DNA of 58,728 bases from Rhodospirillales bacterium (GTDB taxonomy: Bacteria > Pseudomonadota > Alphaproteobacteria > Acetobacterales > Acetobacteraceae): contig JANXVC010000186.1 of NCBI GenBank assembly GCA_025351925.1, forward strand, positions 1-58,728, in the 5' to 3' direction. The notes below the pieces were generated by a model. That model was not told the origin of the DNA, made no database searches, and saw nothing but the letters and a program-made list of their open reading frames with translations. The position numbers and the translations under genes were made by a program. How positions within the stretch are numbered: the stretch's first letter is position 1; every line of letters begins with the position of its first letter. Below are positions 43,940 through 52,251 of the stretch, piece after piece.

Positions 43940-44302
43940 ATGCAAGCAGTCATCCGCGCCATCGCAATGGCACTCCTGCTACTGGCACCCGCCTCCGCGT
44001 TCGCGCATGCGCAGCTACGGCGGGCCGATCCGCCGGTGGGCGGGACGGTCCACGGCTCGCCGGCTGAGCTGGAGCTGTCCTTCAGCGAAACCATCGAGCC
44101 ACGCTTCAGCACCGTCACGGTAGCCGACGCGGCCGGTGTCCAAGTGGACAAACGCGACCTGCACGCGGTGCCGGGCGACGCCAAACACCTCGCCGTCAGC
44201 CTTGGTGCCCTTCCGCCCGGCGTGTACACAGTCGTCTGGCATGCGACCTCGGTGGACACCCACAAGACCGAGGGCACTTTCAGCTTCACCGTCGCACCCT
44301 AG
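43940..44302 (+). CDS. copC: periplasmic copper-binding protein CopC
   Basis: 120 residues. The signal peptide ends ...ASAFA, leaving mature N-terminal His23 (HAQLRRADPPVGG), the usual first Cu(II) ligand. SPAELELSFSETIEPRFSTV and SVDTHKTEGTFSF (His108) complete the beta-sandwich and Cu(II) site. There is no Met-rich Cu(I) loop, so it belongs to the Cu(II)-only CopC type. It sits 17 bases before the copD-like gene; CopC typically hands copper to CopD for uptake. Confidence 0.95.
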   Translation: MQAVIRAIAMALLLLAPASAFAHAQLRRADPPVGGTVHGSPAELELSFSETIEPRFSTVTVADAAGVQVDKRDLHAVPGDAKHLAVSLGALPPGVYTVVWHATSVDTHKTEGTFSFTVAP

Positions 44303-44319
44303 GCAAGGGAGGGGAGCAC

Positions 44320-46188
44320 GTGTTTCCCGTCGAAGGCGGGCTCACACTCGTTCTCGTGCGAGGTGCAGCGGATGCGGCGCTGCTGTCGCAGTTCGGGGCG
44401 CTGCTGGCCCTGACCTGGCTCGCTCCGCCCGTGTTGGCACTGTCGGGCTGGGGCGCGCCGGCGGTGGCCAAGCGGCTGGCGTGGGTGGCCGGGCTGTCCA
44501 TCATCGCGGCCCTGCTGCTGAGTGCAGGTTGGCTTGCGGTGCAGAGCGCGACGCTCGCCGGCACTATGGCCGACGCGCCCCTGGTGTTGCAGGAGACTCT
44601 GTTCGGCCACCTCGTATTGGCACGCCTGGGTCTCCTGTGCTTGACCGGACTTGCCCTGGTTCGGCATCGGCTGTGGCTCGCCATTGCGCTGGCCGGCGCC
44701 GCCGTGGCGAGCCAGGCCGGGCACGCCCATGCCTGGGCCATGTATGAGGGGCCGAGCTGGCTGCTGCTGTCCGGCGCGGTCCACCTGCTGGCGGCAGCGG
44801 CCTGGCTGGGCGGCCTGCTGCCGCTCCTGTTGCTGGTTGCGGCGGCGCCGCCTGAGGTGGCGGCCCTCGCGGCCATGCGCTTCGCACCGCTGGGCACCAT
44901 CAGCGTGCTCCTGCTGGCCGGCACGGCGTTGTTCCAGGCCTACGTCCTGGTCGGAACGCTGCCGGGCCTGGTCGGGACTGGCTACGGCCTGGTCGCGCTG
45001 GCCAAACTCGGCGGGTTCCTGGGGCTGCTGGGCTTTGCCGCACGCAACCGGTTCCGACTGACCCCGGCGCTCGGCGACGGAATGCCCGAAGCGACCAAAC
45101 GTCGATTGACGCACAGCATCGCTGCGGAAACCGTGACGGGCCTGCTGGTCGTCCTTGCCGCGGGTCTCCTGACGAGCCTGCCGCCGGCCATGCACGAGCA
45201 ACCGCTATGGCCTTTCGCATGGCGATTGAGCCTGGATGCAGTGCGGGAGGATGCGTCGCTGCTCCAGGAGGCCACGCTGGCCGCTACCGTCCTTGCGACG
45301 GCGGCGGTTTTGATCGCCGCCGCATTCCTATGCAGGTTGCGCGCCCGCTGGCTCGTCGCGCAGGCCGGCGCCGTCGCTGCCTTTCTCGCCATGCCGCATT
45401 TTGACGGGCTGCTGGCCGAGGCATACCCAACTCAGTATTGGCGATCGCCCACAGGCTTTGCGAGCGCCGCAATCGCGAACGGCAACGCGCTTTACCCCGC
45501 GCACTGCGCCAGCTGCCATGGCGCCAAGGGTCACGGCGACGGCCCGACCGCGAGCGGACTCCCCATACCGCCCGTGGACCTGACGGTCGAGCATCTGTGG
45601 GCGCATGAGGACGGTGAGCTGTTCTGGTGGCTGTCGCACGGCATTGCGGCGCCCGACGGCAGTGTGGCCATGCCGGGCTTTGCGGACGCGCTCACCGAGG
45701 ACCAGCGCTGGGCGCTGATCGACTGGCTCCGGGCCAATAATGCAGGAGCTGCCTTCGCGGCAACTGGCGCATGGCCGCGGCCGGTCCAGGCGCCTAACCT
45801 GGAGGCGTTGTGCCCGGACGGGCGCCTTATGACGCTCGAAGCCTTGCGCGGCCAGGTGGTCCGGATCGTGTTCGGGCCAGCTCGCCCCATGCCCGGCGCG
45901 GTTACGATCCAAGCGACCTCCAGCTCGCCCGTCCAGCCAAGTACGGAAAACTGCACTGCCGGCGAGGACGCGGTGCTGGGTGCCTATGCGGTGTTGACCG
46001 ATGGATCGCCAGACGGATTGGCCGGCGCACAGATCCTCATTGACGGCGGGGGCTGGCTACGCGCCTTGCAGCGGCCCGGTGCCGCGCCGGGCTGGGATGA
46101 TCCCAGCACGCTCGCCGACGCGGTCCGCGACATCGAGGCACACCCGCTCGCCGAGAGCCCGCGCAGTCATGCGGGAATGCGGATGTAG
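44320..46188 (+). CDS. CopD-like copper membrane protein fused to cytochrome c
   Basis: 622 residues, with GTG start after GGGAGGGGAG. Residues about 1-370 are CopD-like with nine or more membrane helices (LVLVRGAADAALLSQFGALL, GHAHAWAMYEGPSWLLLSGA, VHLLAAAAWLGGLLPLLLLV). Residues about 385-480 are a class I cytochrome c: Cys396-Ala-Ser-Cys399-His400, then a Met ligand in SVAMPGFADAL. About 150 further residues form a thioredoxin-like or unassigned domain with two cysteines. CopD moves copper across the inner membrane; the heme suggests coupling to redox. Confidence 0.88.
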   Translation: MFPVEGGLTLVLVRGAADAALLSQFGALLALTWLAPPVLALSGWGAPAVAKRLAWVAGLSIIAALLLSAGWLAVQSATLAGTMADAPLVLQETLFGHLVLARLGLLCLTGLALVRHRLWLAIALAGAAVASQAGHAHAWAMYEGPSWLLLSGAVHLLAAAAWLGGLLPLLLLVAAAPPEVAALAAMRFAPLGTISVLLLAGTALFQAYVLVGTLPGLVGTGYGLVALAKLGGFLGLLGFAARNRFRLTPALGDGMPEATKRRLTHSIAAETVTGLLVVLAAGLLTSLPPAMHEQPLWPFAWRLSLDAVREDASLLQEATLAATVLATAAVLIAAAFLCRLRARWLVAQAGAVAAFLAMPHFDGLLAEAYPTQYWRSPTGFASAAIANGNALYPAHCASCHGAKGHGDGPTASGLPIPPVDLTVEHLWAHEDGELFWWLSHGIAAPDGSVAMPGFADALTEDQRWALIDWLRANNAGAAFAATGAWPRPVQAPNLEALCPDGRLMTLEALRGQVVRIVFGPARPMPGAVTIQATSSSPVQPSTENCTAGEDAVLGAYAVLTDGSPDGLAGAQILIDGGGWLRALQRPGAAPGWDDPSTLADAVRDIEAHPLAESPRSHAGMRM

Positions 46189-46202
46189 CGCGCCAGGCCG
46201 CG

Positions 46203-47084
46203 TTAGCGACCTGAGGCGCCTGCAAAGGCGGGCGATGCGGCGGTGACGGGACGGCCGAGGTCGGATCCTGTCCACATCAGCGTCGCTGGGCTGATCGGAG
46301 CGCCACGGGCGGCCAGTTCCGGCGCGGGCAGCACGTCGCAATTCGGCCACAGACCCGTCTCGAGCGCACCGGCGTAGCCCTCCGGAAGCCCGGCCTGCCG
46401 CATCGCTCCCGCGGCGCTCCGGTAATCGTAGTCGAACGCGACGTGCTCGATGGCGAGCCCGTCCGGCCCTGGGGACAGCACGCTGAACCAGACGCGAGGT
46501 GTGCCGTCATTGGCGGGCATCCCGACCGCGCCGCTATTATGCCAAAGCCGGCCCTCGACAGTTCGGGTGAACGGCAGGCCGCAATGCCCGGCGACGACGC
46601 CGTCATAGCCGGGCGGCACGGCGGTGCTCGTTGAGGCAAAGACGAACTCGTTGATCACGCCGGCGCTGCCATGCACGACGGCCAGCCGGAAGCGCCCGAT
46701 TTGCAAATCAATCTGCCGCGGCAGCGCACCCATCCAGGCCAGCGCCGAACCATCCAGCGCCGCCGACGCATGGGCGAACCACGCCCCGGATAGCAGGTCG
46801 CACGCCGAGCCCGGTGCGAACCCGCAGCCGCAATCCGCGGCGCCTGCGGCCAACTGCTCCTCGCAGTTGCCCATCACAACGTGCATGCCCGCATCCCGCA
46901 CCAGCGCCACGGTCGCCGCCGGGTCCGCACCGTAGGCCACGACGTCGCCGGTGCACACCATCCGGTTCGGCGGGATGCTGCGACGTGCGGCGTGCGCCAG
47001 CAGCGCCTCGGTCGCCTGGAGATTGCTGTAGCAGCCGCCGAACACCAGCACGGCATCGTCGGCATTGATCTCGGTATGGGCCAT
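46203..47084 (-). CDS. calcineurin-like metallophosphoesterase
   Basis: About 293 residues. Motifs in order: VFGGCYSNLQAT (site I), TGDVVAYGADP (site II), GNCEEQLAAG (site III, GN-x-E), VVHGSAG and AGHCGLPFTR (GH-x-x-x-P). The first D-x-H metal ligands are replaced by G-x-Y, a variant seen in some bacterial members, so metal use may differ. It should hydrolyse a phosphate ester in the cytosol. ATG 47084 is used; the frame is open to 47174. Confidence 0.85.
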   Translation of the reverse strand: MAHTEINADDAVLVFGGCYSNLQATEALLAHAARRSIPPNRMVCTGDVVAYGADPAATVALVRDAGMHVVMGNCEEQLAAGAADCGCGFAPGSACDLLSGAWFAHASAALDGSALAWMGALPRQIDLQIGRFRLAVVHGSAGVINEFVFASTSTAVPPGYDGVVAGHCGLPFTRTVEGRLWHNSGAVGMPANDGTPRVWFSVLSPGPDGLAIEHVAFDYDYRSAAGAMRQAGLPEGYAGALETGLWPNCDVLPAPELAARGAPISPATLMWTGSDLGRPVTAASPAFAGASGR

Positions 47085-47139
47085 GGTGGCAGCATAGCCT
47101 GTCGCATTCCGCATCGCCACTATGCGGCGGCGGCGAAAC

Positions 47140-47530
47140 GGTTTTTTTACAAGCTGAATATCATAGAGCGACACGACGGCAAGGAGGCCATTATTGGCGA
47201 TACAAAATGTGGGGTGGCGATCAAGAGCGACCCAAGGTTTTTAGCGAGTGCGGAAAAAGTATCCAAGAATCAGGTAGTATGCAAAACATTGGGGGCAATC
47301 TGGGCAATGCAGTTAATGTTACAGGGAGTGAAGTGACGGGATTAGCCTTATCAAAAATGCTAAGCAGAATCCTTATAAAAGGTTGTCTCCCAATTTTATA
47401 CCATCAATGCATAGTAAATTTATAGGCAATGTCAACCAAGCAAACGGCATGATAGCATTGGTCAATATTATTAGTATTGTATCTGGTGTTTCACATCATT
47501 TAGCCTAAGTATTTACAATATAAAAGATTA
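47140..47530. other. low-GC patch with decayed coding remnants
   Basis: About 390 bases far more AT-rich than their surroundings. On the plus strand one frame (from 47207) reads MQNIGGNLGNAVNVTGSEV and then stops at 47425. Another frame reads NPYKRLSPNFIPSMHSKF, then IGNVNQANGMIALVNIISIV, ending at a TAA near 47508. Together they look like a small frameshifted foreign gene. No family was recognised and no promoter is obvious. The rest of 47085-47652 holds no gene. Confidence 0.4.
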
Positions 47531-47652
47531 GCGCAGTTTGGCGCGCAGCCGCATTTTGGCTGCTCGCTCGGGTATCCATTCCAGAGCGGCCCGTACGCTT
47601 GCAAAGATCTGCACGGCCCCGTGTCGTTGCATCGCAAATACTCTCCGCAACA

Positions 47653-48231
47653 TCACTCAGCCGAAGGAGCCGACGCTGGGCCAGGCAGCGCTCCCGACCC
47701 TGGCTTGATCGTGCCGTCCGGTTGCGGCACCGCAATCGGCGCGACAATGACCGAAGCGACACCCTCGCGGCTGCCTATGCCGATCTGGTCGGCCGTGGCT
47801 TTCGACAAATCAACCGTCCGACCGTTCACATACGGTCCGCGATCCTCGACCGTAACCACGGCGGTCCGGCCACTCGCAAGGTTTGTCACCTTGGCGACCG
47901 TACCAAGCGGTAGCGTCTTGCTCGCAGCCGCATGTCCGGCGTGGTCGAAGGATCGCCCATTGGCCATGCGCCGGCCCTGGAACGTGGGTGCATAAACCGA
48001 GGCCTTGCCGGCCTGCTTACGTCCGCTGCGATCCTCGACCACTCGGCGTCCGGTTGCCGGTGGCACAGCAGGCTGCTCGGCCAGCTTGCGGGCTTCCGCC
48101 TGCACCTGCGGGCTGCTCAGGCTGAACGGAACGCCGCCTGCCTGCGACGCCGGAGCCGTTTCCGAATGGGCGAAAGTTGCCGTCAGGCATCCCAGGACAA
48201 AAAAGGCTGCAGCCCGGCCGCGTTGGTTCAT
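47653..48231 (-). CDS. rlpA: RlpA-like lytic transglycosylase/septal protein
   Basis: 192 residues. A signal peptide (FFVLGCLTATFAHSETA) precedes a double-psi beta-barrel: GKASVYAPTFQGRRMANGRS, AAASKTLPLGTVAKVTNLAS, VTVEDRGPYVNGRTVDLSKA. These are the RlpA hallmarks, including the catalytic-type Asp-Arg-Gly. RlpA cleaves denuded glycan strands at the septum in some Gram-negatives. There is no C-terminal SPOR domain, so septal targeting may rely on other proteins. No lipobox is visible. Nothing is recognised in the 284 bases upstream. Confidence 0.9.
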   Translation of the reverse strand: MNQRGRAAAFFVLGCLTATFAHSETAPASQAGGVPFSLSSPQVQAEARKLAEQPAVPPATGRRVVEDRSGRKQAGKASVYAPTFQGRRMANGRSFDHAGHAAASKTLPLGTVAKVTNLASGRTAVVTVEDRGPYVNGRTVDLSKATADQIGIGSREGVASVIVAPIAVPQPDGTIKPGSGALPGPASAPSAE

Positions 48232-48515
48232 GAACGTATTTCTCCCATAGGCGCACGCAGCGCAGGCACGCAGAGAATGCCCGGTTCGACCGATTCGATC
48301 TCTTTAAATAGACATTATCGTGCGGTGAAATCGGCATCAAATGTAGGACATCACTGCAAATACCGGACAAGGACTGTGCGCTCGAACCGGAACCCCATTG
48401 GGTCACGATGATCGCAGGTCATCCTTACGGCCCTAAGTCGCCGCGTCGTAGTCGCTAATTACGATAACAAAAACCAGGCAGTGCAGGGTCGTGTCCGGGC
48501 GCTATCGGCCGCCTG

Positions 48516-49319
48516 CTAAAGCATCTCCAACGACCGCTTCTGCCGCGGCGGCGGAAACGCCGCATCGATCTCCGCCAAATCCTGCACCGTCAGCTGCAGC
48601 GTCGCTGCCGCCGCGTTCTGCCGGACATGCGCGCTATCCCCCGCCTTCGGAATCGAGACCACGCCCGCCTGCGCCAGCGTCCAGGCAATCGCGACCTGCG
48701 CCGGGGTGGCCTCGTGCCGCCGGGCGATCTCCACCAGCCCCTTCGAACGCAGCAAAGCCCCGCCCTGCCCCACCGGCGAATACGCCATCACCGGCATCCC
48801 ACGCTCGCGTGACCAAGGCAGCAGGTCGAACTCAATGCCCCGGGTTCCGACGTTATACAGCACCTGGTTTGCGCCGCACCCCGGCGGCAGCTCCGCCATG
48901 TCGTCCACATCGAAATTGGAAACACCCCAAGCCCGGATATACCCGGCCTCCCGCAGCGCCTCGAACCCGGCGACAGTCTCGGCGAGCGGCGTGCCGCCCC
49001 GCCAATGCAACAAATAAAGATCCAGGCAGTCGGTCCGCAGCCGCTTCAGGCTGCGCGCGCAGGCCGCCGCCACCCCGGCGCGGCTGGCATTGTGCGGATA
49101 GACCTTTGACACCAGGAACACCCGGTTCCGCTGCCCAGCGATGGCCTCGGCCACAACCTCCTCCGCCGCGCCCTCGCCATACATCTCCGCCGTGTCGATC
49201 AGCGTCATGCCGAGGTCGATGCCCAGCCGCAGCGCCGCTACTTCCTGCGCACGCCCATGCTGCCCCTCGCCCATGCGCCAGGTCCCCTGCCCCAGCCGCG
49301 GCATCGCCCCATCAGGCAT
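48516..49319 (-). CDS. aldo/keto reductase
   Basis: 267 residues. The AKR barrel is recognisable: [20 protein letters not shown] with catalytic Asp/Tyr, [12 protein letters not shown] with the Lys, [12 protein letters not shown] with the His, then AWGVSNFD. Near the C-terminus [13 protein letters not shown] binds the NADPH phosphate. It reduces an aldehyde or ketone with NADPH in the cytosol. It overlaps the dipeptidase stop by 8 bases and is the last gene of a three-gene operon. Confidence 0.92.
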   Translation of the reverse strand: MPDGAMPRLGQGTWRMGEGQHGRAQEVAALRLGIDLGMTLIDTAEMYGEGAAEEVVAEAIAGQRNRVFLVSKVYPHNASRAGVAAACARSLKRLRTDCLDLYLLHWRGGTPLAETVAGFEALREAGYIRAWGVSNFDVDDMAELPPGCGANQVLYNVGTRGIEFDLLPWSRERGMPVMAYSPVGQGGALLRSKGLVEIARRHEATPAQVAIAWTLAQAGVVSIPKAGDSAHVRQNAAAATLQLTVQDLAEIDAAFPPPRQKRSLEML

Positions 49320-50367
49320 CGGCGACCTCCTCGGCCCGGCGCAGCAAGCGTAGGAAGTTGCCGCCCCACAGCGCCCCGATCTCGGCCGCATCGTAACCGC
49401 GGCGCACCAGCTCGGCGGTCAGATGCCCGCTCTCCGAAGCGTCGCGCCAGCCGGAGAAGCCGCCGCCGCCGTCGAAGTCCGAGCTGATGCCGACATGCGC
49501 CAGGCCGCAGCGCTTCACCACGTAGTCGATGTGATCGACGTAGTCGGACACCGTCACCCCGTCGGCGCGCCCGCCAGGCCGGACGAAGCTCGGCACCGCC
49601 GTGATGTTCACCATGCCGCCGCAATCGCGCAGCGCGTCCAGCATCAGGTCGTCCACGTTGCGCGGCACGTCGCACAATGCCCGCACGCAGGAATGCGTCG
49701 CCAGCACCGGGGTGCGCGACAGCATGGCCGCCTGCAAGCCACCCTGCGCCGACACGTGCGAGATATCGACCAGCATCCCCAGCCGGTTCAGCTCCAGCAC
49801 CGCCGCCCGGCCAAGCTCGCTGAGCCCGCCGTGCAGCGTCTCCGCGTCGCCCAGATCCTTGCGCGGGTTGCTGCTGTCGGCCAGTGCGTTGTGCCCGTTA
49901 TGTGTGAGCGTCAGGTAACGCGCACCCTTCGCCCGGAACGCGGCGAGCAGGCCGAGATCCTCGCCCATCGCGTGCCCGTTTTCGACCGCGGGGATGATGA
50001 TGGTGGCACCATCCCGATGCGCCGCCTCGATCGCATCCACGGTGCTGGCGACCCGGGTCTCGACGCCATCGGCGTCGCGCGTCATGCCATTGATCGCGTC
50101 CAGCATGGCGTGCGCCCGGCTGCGGGCGGCCTCCCACCCCTCCGGAGTGCGCGGCCCCTGCGGCACATAGGCGATGAAACAGCCGGCCTTCATGCCGCCC
50201 GCCCGCATCTTCGGCAGGTCCACCCGGCGCCCGGTCTGGTCGCGCGGGCTGTCCGTGAAAAAGTCCGGGCCGGCCGGCCAGGGGATATCGATATGCGTGT
50301 CGAGCGCCAGCAGCGACGCGTGCAGGGCAACAGGGTCCATTCCCAAGTTCATCTCCGAATCCATCAT
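49312..50367 (-). CDS. membrane-dipeptidase-like (peptidase M19) enzyme
   Basis: 351 residues. The zinc ligands of renal-dipeptidase-like enzymes are present: DTHIDIP, the bridging Glu in [20 protein letters not shown], and [11 protein letters not shown]. It hydrolyses dipeptides, often with a D-residue. Two ATGs abut the upstream stop (50367 and 50364). No signal peptide is evident, so it is cytosolic. It sits between the BKACE enzyme and the aldo/keto reductase with overlaps on both sides, suggesting a shared catabolic role. Confidence 0.92.
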   Translation of the reverse strand: MMDSEMNLGMDPVALHASLLALDTHIDIPWPAGPDFFTDSPRDQTGRRVDLPKMRAGGMKAGCFIAYVPQGPRTPEGWEAARSRAHAMLDAINGMTRDADGVETRVASTVDAIEAAHRDGATIIIPAVENGHAMGEDLGLLAAFRAKGARYLTLTHNGHNALADSSNPRKDLGDAETLHGGLSELGRAAVLELNRLGMLVDISHVSAQGGLQAAMLSRTPVLATHSCVRALCDVPRNVDDLMLDALRDCGGMVNITAVPSFVRPGGRADGVTVSDYVDHIDYVVKRCGLAHVGISSDFDGGGGFSGWRDASESGHLTAELVRRGYDAAEIGALWGGNFLRLLRRAEEVADA

Positions 50368-51296
50368 TAAAATCCCACGCGGTCCCCGCCCTTGAGATGC
50401 AGGATCGCCCGCGCCTCCTGCGGCGTCGCGATCTCCAGGCTCAGCTCCTCCAAGATATGCTTGATCTTCGCAACCTGCTGCGCGTTCGACTTGGCCATCT
50501 GACCCTTGCCGATATACAGGCTGTCCTCCAGCCCGACGCGGACGTTGCCGCCCATGATGCCGGCCATCGTCGTGAACGCCATCTGGTGCCGCCCAGCCGC
50601 CAGCACCGACCAAACGTAGTCGCGGCCAAACAGCCGGTCCGCCGTCTCTTTCATGAACATCAGGTTGCGGTGCTCCGAGCCGATGCCGCCGAGGATGCCG
50701 AAGATCGTCTGCACGAACAGCGGCGGCTCGACGATCTTGCGCTCCAGCATGTAGGCCAGGTTATACAGGTGCCCAACGTCGTAGCACTCGAACTCGAACC
50801 GAGTGCCATGACCCTTGCCGAGCGTGCCAACGATGCCCTCGATATCCCGAAAGGTGTTGCGGAAAATGTGGTTGTCGGTGCCGGCGAGATAGGGCTTCTC
50901 CCAGTCGTGCTTCCAATCAGTGATCTTATCGGCAGCGCGGGAAATATTGAAATTCATCGAGCCCATGTTGAGGCTGCACATCTCGGGCTTGGCCTGCATC
51001 GGCGCCGCCAGACGCTCCTCCAGCGTCATTTTCAGGCCGCCGCCGGTGGTGATGTTCAGCACCGCGTCGGTCGATTGCTTGATGGTGGGCAGGAAGCGCA
51101 TGAACACGGCCGGGTCGGGCGTGGGCTCGCCGGTCTGCGGGTCGCGGGCATGCAGATGGATGATGGCGGCGCCAGCCTCCGCGGCCTCGATGGAGCTTTG
51201 GGCGATTTCTTCTGGTGTGATCGGCAGCGCGTCCGACATGCTGGGCGTGTGAATGGCGCCGGTGATGGCGCAACTGATGATGACTTTGTTCGGCAT
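50367..51296 (-). CDS. BKACE (beta-keto acid cleavage, DUF849) enzyme
   Basis: 309 residues of the family typified by 3-keto-5-aminohexanoate cleavage enzyme Kce, which uses acetyl-CoA to cleave a beta-keto acid. Features: VIISCAITGAIHTPSMSDAL, the zinc His pair in IIHLHARDPQTGEPTPD, ECYDVGHLYNLAYML, and GGNVRVGLEDSLYIGKGQMA near the C-terminus. The exact keto acid is unknown. It is first in the operon with the dipeptidase and aldo/keto reductase; about 100 bases separate it from the tRNA-Arg. Confidence 0.93.
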   Translation of the reverse strand: MPNKVIISCAITGAIHTPSMSDALPITPEEIAQSSIEAAEAGAAIIHLHARDPQTGEPTPDPAVFMRFLPTIKQSTDAVLNITTGGGLKMTLEERLAAPMQAKPEMCSLNMGSMNFNISRAADKITDWKHDWEKPYLAGTDNHIFRNTFRDIEGIVGTLGKGHGTRFEFECYDVGHLYNLAYMLERKIVEPPLFVQTIFGILGGIGSEHRNLMFMKETADRLFGRDYVWSVLAAGRHQMAFTTMAGIMGGNVRVGLEDSLYIGKGQMAKSNAQQVAKIKHILEELSLEIATPQEARAILHLKGGDRVGF

Positions 51297-51398
51297 GGAC
51301 GGCTTCCTCGTGATGGCGTTGCCGTAAGTCTGCACCGGCGCTGCCCAGCCCGCCACCCTTGTCGGCGCACCCCGCCTGCCTGTATGCTGTTGAGGTGT

Positions 51399-51715
51399 GT
51401 CCGCGTAGCTCAGCAGGATAGAGCACAGGATTCCTGGTTGCGAAATTGGGCGCAGCGCCCGGAAACGGCGCTGTGGATCCGCTCAAAGTCGGGGAACGCT
51501 TCGGCCGCTTGCGCCATGCCGATCCCGAGCCAAGCCGCGGCGAAAGCCGTGGACGGTGTAGAGACTGGATGGGCGGCACCTAAGGGCCCCGGGCAAACCG
51601 GAGCCTAGGGTGAAGGGACAGTCCAGACCACGAACGCCCCAAGCGCGGGGCGGCGGCGAAAGCCGAAGTGGTATGAATCCTGGGGCCGTGGGTTCGAATC
51701 CCGCCGCGGACACCA
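51399..51715 (+). tRNA. tRNA-Arg(CCT) interrupted by a group I intron
   Basis: The two exons make a complete cloverleaf. Exon 1 is 51399-51435 (acceptor GTCCGCG, D-arm GCTC...GAGC, anticodon stem CAGGA, loop TT-CCT). Exon 2 is 51676-51715 (AA, stem TCCTG, variable GGGCC, T-arm GTGGG/CCCGC with TTCGAAT, acceptor CGCGGAC, A, CCA). Joined, the anticodon loop is TTCCTAA with anticodon CCT. The 240-base insert lies directly after the third anticodon base, the position of known group I introns in this tRNA. Confidence 0.93.
51436..51675 (+). ncRNA. group I self-splicing intron in tRNA-Arg(CCT)
   Basis: 240 nt with no reading frame. The 5' site follows the exon U (CCU|GG) and the last intron base is G (ggtatG|AA), as group I splicing requires. 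GGG at 51448-51450 can pair with CCU as a 3-bp internal guide, with the U-G wobble at the splice site. The P7 core is GACTG (51563-51567) with CAGTC (51619-51623), flanked by GGTGTAGAGACTGGATGG and AGGGTGAAGGGACAGTCC, the R and S elements. The size and place resemble the 234-nt intron of Agrobacterium tRNA-Arg(CCU). Confidence 0.9.
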
Positions 51716-51741
51716 AAAACGGGTTGGACGCCAGCCGCGCC

Positions 51742-51927
51742 TTAATCCGCGGTCAGCATGTCGCTCGTTGGCGTGAGATGGATGCCGGCGTAGTCCAGCA
51801 GCACCAGCAGCGCGAACGTCATGGCGACGATTGTTGCCATAATCAAAAAACTCTGTGCCCCAAGGCGCACTGGATCGCTCAGCCGGCCCCATAGACCGAC
51901 CGGCTCGATGAGGCTCATGGCTGGCAT
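51742..51927 (-). CDS. small single-span membrane protein
   Basis: 61 residues from ATG 51927, preceded by CGGAGAT. One hydrophobic helix (SFLIMATIVAMTFALLVLLD) follows a short polar start (MPAMSLIEPVGLWGRL). An earlier in-frame ATG at 51990 overlaps the upstream small gene. No family is recognised. It is second of two tiny tandem membrane-protein genes. Confidence 0.5.
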   Translation of the reverse strand: MPAMSLIEPVGLWGRLSDPVRLGAQSFLIMATIVAMTFALLVLLDYAGIHLTPTSDMLTAD

Positions 51928-51983
51928 GCTGATCTCCGATTCAGCCAGTCGGCCGCGGGCTTCGCGCCCATCGATCGAGTGGG

Positions 51984-52175
51984 TCAGCATGGCTCAGCCG
52001 CCGCCTGCGCCACGCAGGCCAAGTTATGGCCAGGATAGTCGCAGGCCATCGCCATCACAAACGCGACCGCCACAATAGCCAGCAAGACGATCTGAAAACC
52101 TAGGATGCGGCGATCCTGCACCTCCGCCGCGTCGTCCTCCTGCGTCCCCGGTGGAATCCAGTTCGAGATATGCAT
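51984..52175 (-). CDS. small single-span membrane protein
   Basis: 63 residues starting MHISNWIPPGTQEDDAAEVQ. A hydrophobic helix (FQIVLLAIVAVAFVMAMACD) is followed by a Cys-containing tail (LACVAQ, EPC). Its stop lies within 7 bases of a start of the next small gene. The pair lies between the tRNA and the S41-type gene. Function unknown. Confidence 0.5.
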   Translation of the reverse strand: MHISNWIPPGTQEDDAAEVQDRRILGFQIVLLAIVAVAFVMAMACDYPGHNLACVAQAAAEPC

Positions 52176-52251
52176 GGCCGCCGCTCCTATCCGTGGCCGC
52201 CGACCGGCCACGCAGGCAGCTATACGCGCGGCGCATCGAGGCGGCTGTGAC

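Noticed and set aside
47207-47425. 72-codon frame as an intact small gene
   Set aside because: It lacks a ribosome site, the best coding signal switches frame within the patch, and no family was recognised; treated as a remnant.
51399-51435. Truncated tRNA next to a remnant 3' half, read as a broken tRNA or phage attachment scar
   Set aside because: The two halves fit exactly as one cloverleaf and the insert has group I core elements, so it is an intron and not an insertion scar.
50397-51608. 403-codon plus-strand frame antisense to the BKACE gene and into the tRNA-Arg intron
   Set aside because: The minus-strand product is a clear family member. The antisense frame has biased composition, no recognisable motif, and crosses the tRNA exon and intron.
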